Source: Verrucomicrobiota bacterium
Lineage (GTDB): Bacteria; Verrucomicrobiota; Verrucomicrobiia; Limisphaerales; JADLHS01
Reading direction: 5' to 3'
Length of the DNA stretch: 43,686 bases
NCBI GenBank assembly: GCA_008933055.1
Contig: WBXK01000003.1
Location: forward strand, 1-43,686
Shown: piece after piece, positions 19,801 through 32,300 of the stretch
Layout: each line of letters starts with the position of its first letter
Numbering within the stretch: the first letter of the stretch is position 1
Position numbers and translations under genes: made by a program
The notes under the pieces: model-generated
Told to the model about the DNA's origin: nothing
What the model saw: the letters and a program-made list of their open reading frames with translations, nothing else
Databases searched by the model: none

Positions 19801-19945
19801 CAAGCTGATTACCCGTGATACGGTGGAGGAGAAAATCTTGAGCCTCCAGAACCGCAAGCGCGAGATCATCCAGGCGACGATCGGAGGCGAGGAGGAGTTT
19901 GCCGCCTCGTTGAGCTGGGACGAAATCCAGGAACTGCTGGCGTGA
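16820..19945 (+). CDS. SNF2-family helicase with N-terminal SWIM zinc finger
   Basis: The 1041-residue protein starts with a SWIM zinc finger (Cys68-x-Cys70, Cys80-x-His82), continues through a bacterial SNF2-associated region and ends with the two RecA-like lobes. Motif I [15 protein letters not shown], motif II [11 protein letters not shown], motif III [9 protein letters not shown], motif V [26 protein letters not shown] and motif VI [12 protein letters not shown] are all intact. Such proteins translocate on double-stranded DNA; bacterial RapA-like and SWIM/SNF2 proteins are linked to transcription or DNA maintenance, but the role here is not defined. It ends 1 bp from the convergent YdjM-like gene. 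Confidence 0.93.
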   Translation: [1041 protein letters not shown]

Positions 19946-19946
19946 G

Positions 19947-20534
19947 TCATCGCGGTTTGAAGAGTGTTGATCTCCATTTGCAGAGGACTTTCACGAACAC
20001 CGAGTCACCACGATTGCTGAAAATTTCGACCACTGAGCTACCGGATGAGATTGCCCGTTTGATCGAGATGATAAACACGACGAGAAAAACAATCTGGTTC
20101 TGCCAGCCGTCCAGCTTCCATTGGCTTTTCCAAAACCATATCGGGCGACGCAATATCGGCTCACTGTAACAGATGGGCCACAGATCGGACGGTGAAGGCC
20201 CACGCGAGCCGAGAAGATCGCACAACAAGTGCAAATGAAATGTCAGTAGGCAGAAACCAAATGTGCGCCATCGTTCTCGCGCAAAGAATACCAGCAGCCC
20301 ACAAAGCAAAATCGCCCCCGGACAGCCGTGGCAGAGAACGTGGTGGTAGCGATGGTAGAATTGAAACGTGTTCGGCTGATCGGTCACCACGGCACGAACC
20401 ACGTCCGGAATCATTCCGAAACCGTCCAAGTCAGGAATTACTCCAGCCAATGCAATAAGTTGTCGGTCACGCGGATTTTTTGTGGCGACCGAGCCGATCA
20501 GCCAGCTTCCCATAAGATGGACGACCGGGGACAT
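19947..20534 (-). CDS. YdjM/DUF457-type membrane-bound putative metal-dependent hydrolase
   Basis: The 195-residue protein has several hydrophobic segments and the family's conserved acidic/histidine motifs: GVIPDLDGFG (the D-x-D pair), FYHRYHHVLCHG and HLLCDLLGSRGP. This pattern fits the inner-membrane YdjM family (PF04307), proposed metal-dependent hydrolases. The catalytic function is not shown experimentally for most members. The C-terminal 40 residues are basic and less conserved. It lies 12 bp downstream of the NicO-type transporter on the same strand; the two could be co-transcribed. Confidence 0.72.
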   Translation of the reverse strand: MSPVVHLMGSWLIGSVATKNPRDRQLIALAGVIPDLDGFGMIPDVVRAVVTDQPNTFQFYHRYHHVLCHGCPGAILLCGLLVFFARERWRTFGFCLLTFHLHLLCDLLGSRGPSPSDLWPICYSEPILRRPIWFWKSQWKLDGWQNQIVFLVVFIISIKRAISSGSSVVEIFSNRGDSVFVKVLCKWRSTLFKPR

Positions 20535-20546
20535 GATTCAAGAAGT

Positions 20547-21239
20547 TCACTTCCAACTCGTCGCGATCCAGAAACAGCCCACACCTATCGCAACCGCAGC
20601 AGACACACCCATCAGACCACGATACGCCCCTGCCCCGCGACTGCCCATGCGATTTGCGATCCAGCCCAAGCCCCACGAGAATGTCGCCATCGCCGCGACT
20701 GTTCCCACCCCAAATGAAATCAGGAAGGCGACCGAATGAATCTTCGTGGGCAACGCCAACGCTGGAAGCACGCCGAGAAAATGTGAGCTACCAGCCAGTC
20801 CATGCAACGCGCCGATGCCGAAAGCCGCATGCGTGTGCCGATGAGCATCAGGCTGCTCCTGAGCATGCCCGTGATTGTGAGTGTGGATGTGAACATGGCG
20901 ATCTCCATCGTGTTCATGTTCATGTGCATGAACATTTTCTTTCAAGGCAAGTTTCAATGCCCACAAACCGATACCGAACAACATCACGCCCACGAGCCGT
21001 TCGCCCCAAGTGGAAACCCAATCAACAGGAAGTATGTCCTTCAACGCAAGCAACAGCAATCCTACGAGCGCAACGCCCGCCGAATGACCCAAGCCCCAGC
21101 GTGCGCCAGGCAACCACGCAGCACGCGGACGCCGCATCGCCAGCGGCGCGACTGCCGCCAGATGATCCGGCCCCGTCCAGACGTGCACCGCCCCGGCGAC
21201 AAGTCCCGTGAAAGCGGCGATGATGATGGTTACAATCAA
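20547..21239 (-). CDS. NicO/HoxN-like nickel/cobalt transporter-type membrane protein
   Basis: Multi-pass membrane protein with the metal-transporter signature VHVWTGPDHLAAVAPLA (His19, Asp25, His26), a RWGLGHSAGV motif and a later GALHGLAGSSHFLGVLPALALP. The cytoplasmic or periplasmic loop between is histidine-rich, with 13 His in about 35 residues, a probable metal-binding buffer. Homologues are annotated as nickel/cobalt (NicO) or TauE-like transporters; the substrate is inferred. The frame is open to 21728, but that part overlaps the GH43 pseudogene and looks non-coding. I chose TTG at 21239, giving 230 residues that start at the first membrane helix; a TTG shortly upstream is possible. 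Confidence 0.72.
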   Translation of the reverse strand: MIVTIIIAAFTGLVAGAVHVWTGPDHLAAVAPLAMRRPRAAWLPGARWGLGHSAGVALVGLLLLALKDILPVDWVSTWGERLVGVMLFGIGLWALKLALKENVHAHEHEHDGDRHVHIHTHNHGHAQEQPDAHRHTHAAFGIGALHGLAGSSHFLGVLPALALPTKIHSVAFLISFGVGTVAAMATFSWGLGWIANRMGSRGAGAYRGLMGVSAAVAIGVGCFWIATSWK

Positions 21240-21356
21240 GCGGAGTGGACTGTGGGGGATTTTCCGATTCAACGCAAAGCAAAGATGAGGGCAACAGCGA
21301 TGTATCGGAACAATTCCATGCGTAATTCTGACAGGGAGTTCCCTCAAACTAGCCGC

Positions 21357-22330
21357 ATGATTTTGAAGAAGAGAATTACTATCGCGGTTCTGATCGCTTT
21401 CATGACGCAATCTTTCTCCGCCCATGCGCAAGCGACGAATGCAGATCCGCACGTTTATCTTTTGAGCACATTCAAGGAAGGCGAGCAAAGCGGTTTGAAC
21501 TTCGCTTACAACTTCGAGGGATATCATTGGAGTGCTGCGCCAATACTTTTCCTGAAGGCTCATGTAGATGGCAAAATAATGCGCGACCCCAGCATCTCTC
21601 GCAGGACGGATGGGACGTGGCATCTCGTTTGGACTGCGGCGTGGAAAAGCAACAAAGGCTGTGGCTACGCATATAGCAAAAACTTGGTTCACTGGTGCGA
21701 GCAGAAATTCACCCCTATTATGGAGCATGACCAGACCGCCTGCAGTGTCTGGTCACCGGACATCTTCCACGACGCGAAGGAAAATCAATTCCTCATCTGC
21801 TGGGCTTCAACGATTCCCAGCCGCTTCCACGATCATCTCGAACCGATCACGAACAATCTTCGTATGTATTTCATAATGACGCTCAACTTCAACACTTTGA
21901 CGCCTACGAAGCTGTTCCTTGATCCCGACTTATACGTGATTAATCGTCATATTTTGAAAACAGGTGGAGTTGGCCCGGGGACGGGCGCACTTCTTAAGTT
22001 CTGGTGCTCAAAAACAACAATCGTCCCCGGCGCAATGAGCGCGCTCGGCTATAAACCACTGCCCCCATGGCGCGATATCCCAACCAATCTGACGGATAAG
22101 TTCACCGAAGGGCGGAGCGCGTTGAAGATCTGTGACGATTGCCTAATCTACTAGGAGTCCTATCAGGCCAATTACTATGGCGCCAAGAAGACACACGAAT
22201 TTAAGACGTTTACCATGTGACTGGCGAAACTACCTTTTCATAAGATTTGAAACACGGGACAGCGTTCGCCACAAAGAAGAGAGTTTTGGATCACTTGTTG
22301 AAGGTCGGCAACCGGCTAGCTTCAGGCATA
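21357..22330 (+). pseudogene. Decayed GH43-family glycosidase
   Basis: An ATG at 21357 starts a good signal peptide (MILKKRITIAVLIAFMTQSF) and a beta-propeller protein of GH43 type: KIMRDPSISRRTDGTWHLVW, then GYAYSKNLVHW, then VWSPDIFHDAKENQFLICWAST, then DPDLYVINRHIL. An in-frame TAG at 22152 cuts the protein, yet the same frame continues to match (ESYQANYYGAKKTHEFKTFT) until a TGA at 22218. Homology then resumes in another frame (KHGTAFATKKRVLDHLLKVGNR, about 22249-22315). The usual WAPE catalytic motif reads WSPD. The middle (about 21960-22080) also looks scrambled. At least two stops and one frameshift show loss of function. Native GH43 enzymes would attack arabinan- or xylan-type glycans. 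Confidence 0.78.
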
Positions 22331-22378
22331 CATACTTGGATGACTCGGAGGCAATCGATTCTGGCGCGGTTTAAGTCT

Positions 22379-22685
22379 TTACCTTGTGACGATTCCCATG
22401 GCCGTATCAAAACCAATAGTCGTATCCGTCAAGGCGATGTCGTTATCAATCGTCTTGGGCAATGTGACGACATTCAGCCCCTTTTCCATTAGCCCGCAGC
22501 GCGTTCTTGTGCGTACCGCCGCCGCCCAGACAAACCAACGCGTCGAGCTTGTTGCTCTCGTAAGTGCGCGCGATCATATCCCGCATATCACATATCCGTC
22601 CATTGACTTCCATCCGATGCGGCTTATCGCGCCCCGTGCCGAGCAACGTACCGCCTGCGGTGAGGATTCCGATTCGTTTGGGCAT
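22379..22685 (-). pseudogene. Remnant of a phosphofructokinase (PfkA family)
   Basis: The N-terminus [12 protein letters not shown] is that of 6-phosphofructokinases but jumps straight to [17 protein letters not shown], dropping roughly 55 residues including the GGDxPGLN nucleotide-binding loop. It continues with [17 protein letters not shown] single extra G in CGGG (near 22480) shifts the frame; in the corrected frame the sequence reads [19 protein letters not shown] and on to [13 protein letters not shown] before a TAA at 22379. PKTIDND is the substrate/PPi-type signature. The rest of the enzyme (about 200 residues) is missing. It lies tail-to-tail with the GH43 pseudogene. Confidence 0.85.
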
Positions 22686-22760
22686 GGGATTATTAAGGTT
22701 TTACTTACGAACCACCGTTTGTCCTAGGCCATTCGTAATTCCTAACCTGCAAGCCGTAAA

Positions 22761-23495
22761 TCAAATTCCGCCAAAGCGTCTATGACGTTTTGAATACTCC
22801 TCAAGCGCGGCGTGGAATTGCGGCTTCCGGAAATCTGGCCAGAGTGTGGGCGTGATGACAAACTCAGCGTAAGAAATCTGCCAGAGAAGAAAATTACTCA
22901 CGCGCATCTCACCACTCGTGCGGATGAGCAGGTCAGGATCGGGATAGCTGCGAGTGTAAAGATTCTGTGAAACAACCTGCTCGTTGATGTCGGCGGGTTC
23001 GAGCTTTCCAGCCTTCACGTCTGCGGCGATGTTGCGGACAGCGTCAACGATCTCGGTGCGTCCGCCATAACTCAAGGCCAGCACGAGGGTGAGACCGTTG
23101 TTCTTGTCGAGTGTGGCTTTGGCTTTCTTGAGTTGCTCCTGAACATTTTCCGGCAAACGCCATATCTGGCCTATGGCTTCGAGGCGAACGTTGCTCTTGT
23201 TCAACTCCGGCGTCTCGTTCTTGAGATAGTGGATGAGATATTTCATCAGTGCATCCACTTCGTCCTTAGGGCGATTCCAGTTCTCGACCGAGAACGCATA
23301 GAGCGTAAGATACTTGATGCCTAGTTCGCCAGCTGCCTTGATGATCGTGCGCGCTGACTCCGCGCCTTGGCGATGTCCTTCGACGCGCGGTAGATGACGT
23401 TGCTTCGCCCACCGTCCATTGCCATCCATGATTATGGCGATGTGCTGGGGCAAGCTGGCTTTGGCTTCGTGGGAAAGTTGTGATGTCGCACTCAT
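22761..23495 (-). CDS. uppS: Isoprenyl transferase (undecaprenyl diphosphate synthase)
   Basis: This cis-prenyltransferase adds isopentenyl units to farnesyl diphosphate to make the C55 carrier lipid for peptidoglycan and other envelope polymers. The signature HIAIIMDGNGRWAK contains catalytic Asp24, followed by GHRQGAESARTI and LTLYAFSVENWNRP; the C-terminal PDLLIRTSGEMRVSNFLLWQISYAEF and LWPDF are also typical. 244 residues, normal length. It lies 83 bp downstream of purA on the same strand, with a short inverted repeat in between. It ends 75 bp before the phosphofructokinase remnant. Confidence 0.96.
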   Translation of the reverse strand: MSATSQLSHEAKASLPQHIAIIMDGNGRWAKQRHLPRVEGHRQGAESARTIIKAAGELGIKYLTLYAFSVENWNRPKDEVDALMKYLIHYLKNETPELNKSNVRLEAIGQIWRLPENVQEQLKKAKATLDKNNGLTLVLALSYGGRTEIVDAVRNIAADVKAGKLEPADINEQVVSQNLYTRSYPDPDLLIRTSGEMRVSNFLLWQISYAEFVITPTLWPDFRKPQFHAALEEYSKRHRRFGGI

Positions 23496-23502
23496 CCGTT
23501 TT

Positions 23503-23568
23503 TCCGCAGATTACGCGGATGGACGCAGATTCAAAAACAAATCTACTCCAACCTATGAAATCTGCGGA
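23503..23568. repeat. CGCAGATTA-type tandem words with distal inverted copy, purA-uppS gap
   Basis: Three degenerate 9-10-bp units (CCGCAGATTA, CGCGGATGGA, CGCAGATTC; 23504-23532) lie in tandem. A perfect inverted copy of TCCGCAGATT (23503-23512) occurs at 23559-23568, so the unit can fold into a hairpin with a 46-nt loop. It fills most of the 83-bp gap. Confidence 0.7.
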
Positions 23569-23578
23569 CGACTTTCGT

Positions 23579-27377
<3,799 letters not shown>

Positions 27378-27438
27378 TCGTTTGCTTTCAAAACAGAAAC
27401 TGGATTCCTAACCCCAGAGTTTTGAGTAAGAAGGAGGG

Positions 27439-29253
27439 TTACCAACGCCGTACGCGATAGAACCGCTGAGAACCAAAAGCCGTCGCATCAGTGAGAACAA
27501 GATTTGCCCCGTTACCCGCGACCAATGGCAATGCCGTCCAATTTGTATCGGCCAAAGAACTCTTGTATTCCAAACGATAAACTCGCCCACTCTGACTGGG
27601 CACTTTGACCCTAAACGTGTTCGAGAAAAAAGTTGGTTCACTCATCAATGAAGCTGTGACAGGAGGCCCACTTCCTACCAAAGCAAGACTGTGGTTGAAC
27701 GCGGCAGACACAGCTACAACGTTGGTGAGTTTCGTCGGCACGTTGGTCTGTCCGACATAATTGAGTCCCCAAGCCACAACGGTTCCGTCTGCTTTGAGAC
27801 CGACGTTGAAATGCCAGCCTGCATCAATCGCTACGGCGTTGGTCAAGGTTGTCGGAACATTCGTTTGTCCGTATGCGTTGTAGCCCCACGCGCGAACAGA
27901 TCCGTCACCCAATATCGCTACACTATGAAGCAGGCCGCCAGCTACACCCACAACATTTGTCAAACTCACTGGCACATTAGTTTGCCCGTAACCGCCGTCT
28001 CCCCACGCCACAACAGTTCCATCTGACTTTACAGCGAGGCTGTGTTGAAATCCTGCAGCGATTGCAACCACGTTGGAAAGATTGGCAGGTACATTTGTTT
28101 GCCCCAAATTATTCCCACCCCAAGCGAACACTTTTCCGTCGCTTCTGAGTGCCAGCGCGTGAAATCCCCCAACCGCAATAGACACTAGATTAGACAATCC
28201 ACTAGGGGTGTTGGAAATACTGTTCAATCCAGCACTATTGATACCCCAAGCGAACGTTTGCTCATCGGAAAACAATGCCAAACTTCCACGAAAATCGGCT
28301 GCGACACTGACCGCGTTCGTAAGCGAAATGGGCAATGTTAACTCGCCGTCATTATTCATTCCCCATCCGACTACGATGCCGGATGAATTTACCACCAAGT
28401 TGTGAGTAGCACCGGCGGCAATACCGATGATGTTCGTCATCCCTTTTGTCGCGGTAGCTCGTCCAACCAGATCTAATTGTCCCCACGCTGCCACTTGGCC
28501 GAATTCCAAAGAAGAGATTGAACTCGCGATTGATCCAGCTGAGTTCGTGACGACGACTTGATAGTTTCCAAGGTTGGTTTGTTGCGTGTTCGTGATCACG
28601 ACAAAACTATTGGTAGCGCCGGCGATGGTCGTCCCATTGAATTGCCATTGATAACTCAGCGGCGGCGTTCCTTGAGCAACGGTAACAATCATAGTATCCA
28701 GTCCCGGCACTTGAGACTGGCTCAAAGGTTGGTATGTCATCTCTGGAGAAAACGAACCCGCTGAGTAATTGACTTCGTCAACATACCCAACGCCACTGCC
28801 AGTGAATATCCACCTGAGTGTTTGCGATCCAGACGAAAAAAAGATTGTTTCTTGCCGCCATGTTCCCCATTGGAAAAAATTGGTTTGCTCCAATCCATTT
28901 ACCGTGAACGAAAGATTCCCCGACGCGAAGTCGCTAACATTCCACCAAAAAGTAATTTTACCTGGACCGGTAACAGTTGTTTGCAAGATTGAGGATTGAG
29001 AAGGTGGCGGATTACCACTTCTTGCGGCACTCCCTCCATCGTGTGTTTGGCTTGGTATGGTCGTGAATCCCCACTGGTTTGGAAAAGGCGTCGTCCAAGT
29101 CAGATTTGTAGCATTAAGCGCTTGGCCCAGCGTCTGGCCGGAGACTGAAGATGTCGCGAAAAGGATTGAAAGCGCCGGCACCGCAAGTTTTCCAAAAGGC
29201 AATACGAATGTCCTATAAAACAATCGGCCTAAGAATTCAAAATCCAGTTTCAT
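27439..29253 (-). CDS. Secreted Ig-like/RCC1-repeat protein
   Basis: The 604-residue protein starts with a basic, hydrophobic export signal (LAVPALSILFATSSVSGQ). Residues about 40-170 form a beta-sandwich-like region (ITFWWNVSDFASGNLSFTVNG). An Ig-like domain follows (PPLSYQWQFNGTTIAGATNSF, then NLGNYQVVVTNSAGS). Seven RCC1-type blades are then marked by WG motifs and repeated GQTNVP and HSLAVKSDGTVVAWG units. The C-terminal 60 residues (SGRVYRLEYKSSLADTNWTALP) are a module common at the end of verrucomicrobial secreted proteins. It is probably a surface or exported binding protein; the ligand is unknown. It has its own promoter and diverges from uvrA. Confidence 0.87.
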   Translation of the reverse strand: MKLDFEFLGRLFYRTFVLPFGKLAVPALSILFATSSVSGQTLGQALNATNLTWTTPFPNQWGFTTIPSQTHDGGSAARSGNPPPSQSSILQTTVTGPGKITFWWNVSDFASGNLSFTVNGLEQTNFFQWGTWRQETIFFSSGSQTLRWIFTGSGVGYVDEVNYSAGSFSPEMTYQPLSQSQVPGLDTMIVTVAQGTPPLSYQWQFNGTTIAGATNSFVVITNTQQTNLGNYQVVVTNSAGSIASSISSLEFGQVAAWGQLDLVGRATATKGMTNIIGIAAGATHNLVVNSSGIVVGWGMNNDGELTLPISLTNAVSVAADFRGSLALFSDEQTFAWGINSAGLNSISNTPSGLSNLVSIAVGGFHALALRSDGKVFAWGGNNLGQTNVPANLSNVVAIAAGFQHSLAVKSDGTVVAWGDGGYGQTNVPVSLTNVVGVAGGLLHSVAILGDGSVRAWGYNAYGQTNVPTTLTNAVAIDAGWHFNVGLKADGTVVAWGLNYVGQTNVPTKLTNVVAVSAAFNHSLALVGSGPPVTASLMSEPTFFSNTFRVKVPSQSGRVYRLEYKSSLADTNWTALPLVAGNGANLVLTDATAFGSQRFYRVRRW

Positions 29254-29269
29254 GGGATACTTGAGATTG

Positions 29270-29297
29270 ATTATTGCTCATTGTCTAACCCGGTCAA
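29270..29297 (-). promoter_or_regulatory. Promoter of the RCC1-repeat gene
   Basis: Minus strand: -35 TTGACC (29297-29292), a 16-bp spacer, -10 AATAAT (29275-29270), each 5 of 6 to consensus. The -10 lies 17 nt before the ATG at 29253, so the leader would be only about 10 nt. Confidence 0.55.
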
Positions 29298-29303
29298 CCG
29301 AAA

Positions 29304-29338
29304 GTTTATGTCACGGATCGCGGACATTTGACATAAAC
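29304..29338. promoter_or_regulatory. Perfect 10-bp inverted repeat, operator-like, upstream of uvrA
   Basis: GTTTATGTCA (29304-29313) and its exact reverse complement TGACATAAAC (29329-29338) are separated by 15 bp. The right arm overlaps the predicted -35 of uvrA (29328-29333). The spacing of arm centres is 25 bp, about 2.4 helical turns. It fits a binding site for a dimeric regulator, but the protein is unknown. Confidence 0.6.
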
Positions 29339-29355
29339 GTCCACTGCTCTACTTT
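29328..29355 (+). promoter_or_regulatory. Predicted uvrA promoter giving a leaderless transcript
   Basis: -35 TTGACA (29328-29333), a 16-bp spacer, -10 TACTTT (29350-29355). The -35 is perfect, the -10 weak. A start 7 nt downstream falls on the GTG codon at 29362, so the mRNA could be leaderless; no Shine-Dalgarno is present. Confidence 0.45.
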
Positions 29356-29361
29356 CGGCGC

Positions 29362-32300
29362 GTGTCTGAACCGAAATCATCCGCCGTCATCCGCCTGCGC
29401 GGGGTGCGGCATAATAATCTAAAGAACTTTGATCTCGATCTGCCACTGCACCGGCTCATCGTCATCACAGGCTTGAGCGGTTCGGGTAAAAGCTCGCTCG
29501 CCTTCGACACACTTTACGCCGAAGGCCAGCGTCGTTACCTAGAAACCTTCTCGCCTTATGCACGGCAGTTCTTCGACCGCATGGACAAGCCGCAAGTGGA
29601 CAGCATCGAAGGCATCCCGCCCGCCATCGCCATTGAGCAGCGCAACGCCGTTCGCTCCACGCGTAGCACCGTCGGCACGATGACCGAGATCTGTGACCAC
29701 ATGAAAGTGTTGTGGCCACATCTCGCGCAATTGCAATGTCGTAGCTGCGGCCAGCCGGTGCGTAAGGATTCACCGCAGAGTGTGTGGGAACAATTGAGTG
29801 CGGAACACGGAATCCAGAGTGCGGAATTGCTGATCGCATTCGATTTACCAATCTCACAGAAATTGTCACTAGAGGAGTCCCTCGCGTTGATTTCCAAACA
29901 AGGTTACCAGCGGCTGTTGCTGGATGGCGAAGTCATACGATTAGACGATGCGCCAACCCATTCCGCACTTTGCCCTCCGCACTCAGCACTAACGGTCGTT
30001 CAGGACCGCATCAAACTCGCGCCCACCTCCCGTTCCCGTTTCATCGAGGCCTGCGAGCAAGCCTACCATTTTGGCAAAGGCAAACTGTCCATCTCGGAAA
30101 TCAACCCTACATCTCCCAACCTCAATCCTCGCCAATTTTCTAACCGCCTTCACTGCGCCACCTGCGATATAGAATACCCCGAGACTTCGCCCGCGCTGTT
30201 CAGCTTCAATCACCCGCTCGGCGCGTGTCCGACCTGCAAAGGCTTCGGTCGCACCATCACGATAGATTACGAACTAGCCATTCCCGACCGGTCGCTGACC
30301 CTGGCCCAGGGCGCGGTCAAACCCTGGCGCACAGGCATGAGCGCCGAATGTCAGACGGACCTAAAAAAATTCTGCAAGTCCAGCCGCGTCCCTATGGACG
30401 TGCCGTTCAACCAGCTTTCCGCCGAACACCAACGGTGGATCATCGAAGGCGACAAGGATTACGGCATCGACGAAGACCACCAATGGCCGCGCGCCTGGTA
30501 CGGCGTGAAAGGCTATTTCCGCTGGTTAGAATCCAAGTCTTACAAGATGCACGTCCGCGTGCTGCTTTCGCGTTACCGCGCTTACACCAAATGCCCAACG
30601 TGTGACGGTGCGCGGCTGAAGCCGGGGGCGCTCCTCTATCTTCTCGCGACCGAGAAAAAAAAGCTGACGCTCCCCAACTTCTACGCCCTGCCTGTCCGCG
30701 ATGCGCTGGATCTGATCGAATCACTCGCAAACACGCGAACCCCAGACGCGCGACTCCAGACTCAAGACCCCATAACCCACGCCCTAGGCGAAGTCCGCGC
30801 TCGGCTCGCCTATCTCAATGAAGTCGGCCTAGGCTATCTAACATTAGATCGCCCCACTCGCACACTCAGCGGCGGGGAGACCGAACGCGTCAATCTCACG
30901 ACCTGCCTCGGCACACGCTTGGTGAACACGCTGTTTGTACTCGACGAACCCAGTGTTGGCTTGCACCCGCGCGACACCGACCGGCTCGTTCGCATTCTTG
31001 AAAAGCTTCGCGACACCGGGAACACCGTCGTTGTCGTCGAACATGAAGCCAGCGTCATGCGCGCTGCCGATCAGATTGTGGACATCGGCCCGGGCCACGG
31101 CGCAACCGGCGGAGAAGTTGTCTTCCAAGGAACTCTGCCAGAGTTATTAAAATCCAATCGCTCGCTCACCGGCCAATACCTGAGCGGGCGAAAGCAGATC
31201 GAGATTCCAAAACGTCGCCCCTTAACTAGCGACACGAGTCGGGTCAAGATCACCAATGCCACCCGCCACAATTTCAACAACGTTTCCGTCGAGATTCCGC
31301 TGGGCCGATTCGTCGCTATCACCGGCGTCAGTGGCTCAGGCAAATCTACGTTGATCCGCGACATCCTGCTCCCCGCACTTCAGGCTAAGCTGCAGAATCT
31401 GGATGCGGCTGTTGCAAAAGCGTCCGACCGGATGGATTCAGACGAAGACAGCAAGACTAACGAGGACGAAACGTCCAGTATCCATTCTCCACCCTCAATC
31501 CTCAGCGGTTTCGAAAGCCTCAGCCAGGTCGTACTTGTAGATCAATCCGCGCTGGGTAAAACCCCGCGTTCTAATCCGGCCGTTTACATCGGCGCGTTCG
31601 ACGACATCCGTGAAGTCTTCGCACAATCTGAAGTCGCGAAGCAACGCGGCCTCAACGCAAATGCCTTCAGTTTCAACTCTGGCGTCGGCCAGTGCGAAAA
31701 ATGTCGCGGCGCTGGCTTCGAGAAGATCGAGATGCAATTCCTCAGCGACATTTTCATTCGCTGCCCGGACTGCAATGGCCGCCGTTATAGGCAACACATC
31801 TTGGATGTCAAGATTTCCGCTGCGAAAGCAAAGCAGGATTTTTCCATCGGCGACATGCTCGAGGCGACAGTGGATGAAGCCATTGAGTTTCTCTCGGGCT
31901 TACCCGATTCCAAACCCGCTGAGCGTGCCGCAACAAGCTTGAAGTTTCTGCAAGAAGTCGGCCTCGGCTATCTGCGTTTGGGCCAACCCATCAACACGCT
32001 TTCCGGCGGCGAAAGCCAGCGCCTGAAACTCGTGCGCCATCTCGCGGAGGCTGTAGCGGCGGCCTATGACCGCAGAAACAAAGAAGCAACAGGTAACCAC
32101 GGTCACAGACCGCAACCACAACAGAAACCCACGCTCTTCCTCTTCGACGAACCCACCACAGGCCTGCACTTCGACGACGTCCGGGTGTTGCTCCAAGCGT
32201 TCCAACGCTTGGTGGACGCGGGACATTCCGTTCTCGTCATTGAACACAACCTCGACGTCATCAAATGCGCCGATTGGGTGATTGACCTTGGCCCGGAAGC

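Noticed and set aside
20802..21356. Upstream extension of the GH43 reading frame
   Set aside because: It is antisense to the transporter and its histidine-rich loop; the real start is the ATG at 21357 followed by a signal peptide.
21240..21728. N-terminal 163-residue extension of the NicO-type transporter reading frame
   Set aside because: It runs antisense over the GH43 pseudogene and signal peptide, has no hydrophobic or conserved pattern, and the family begins at the first helix near 21239.
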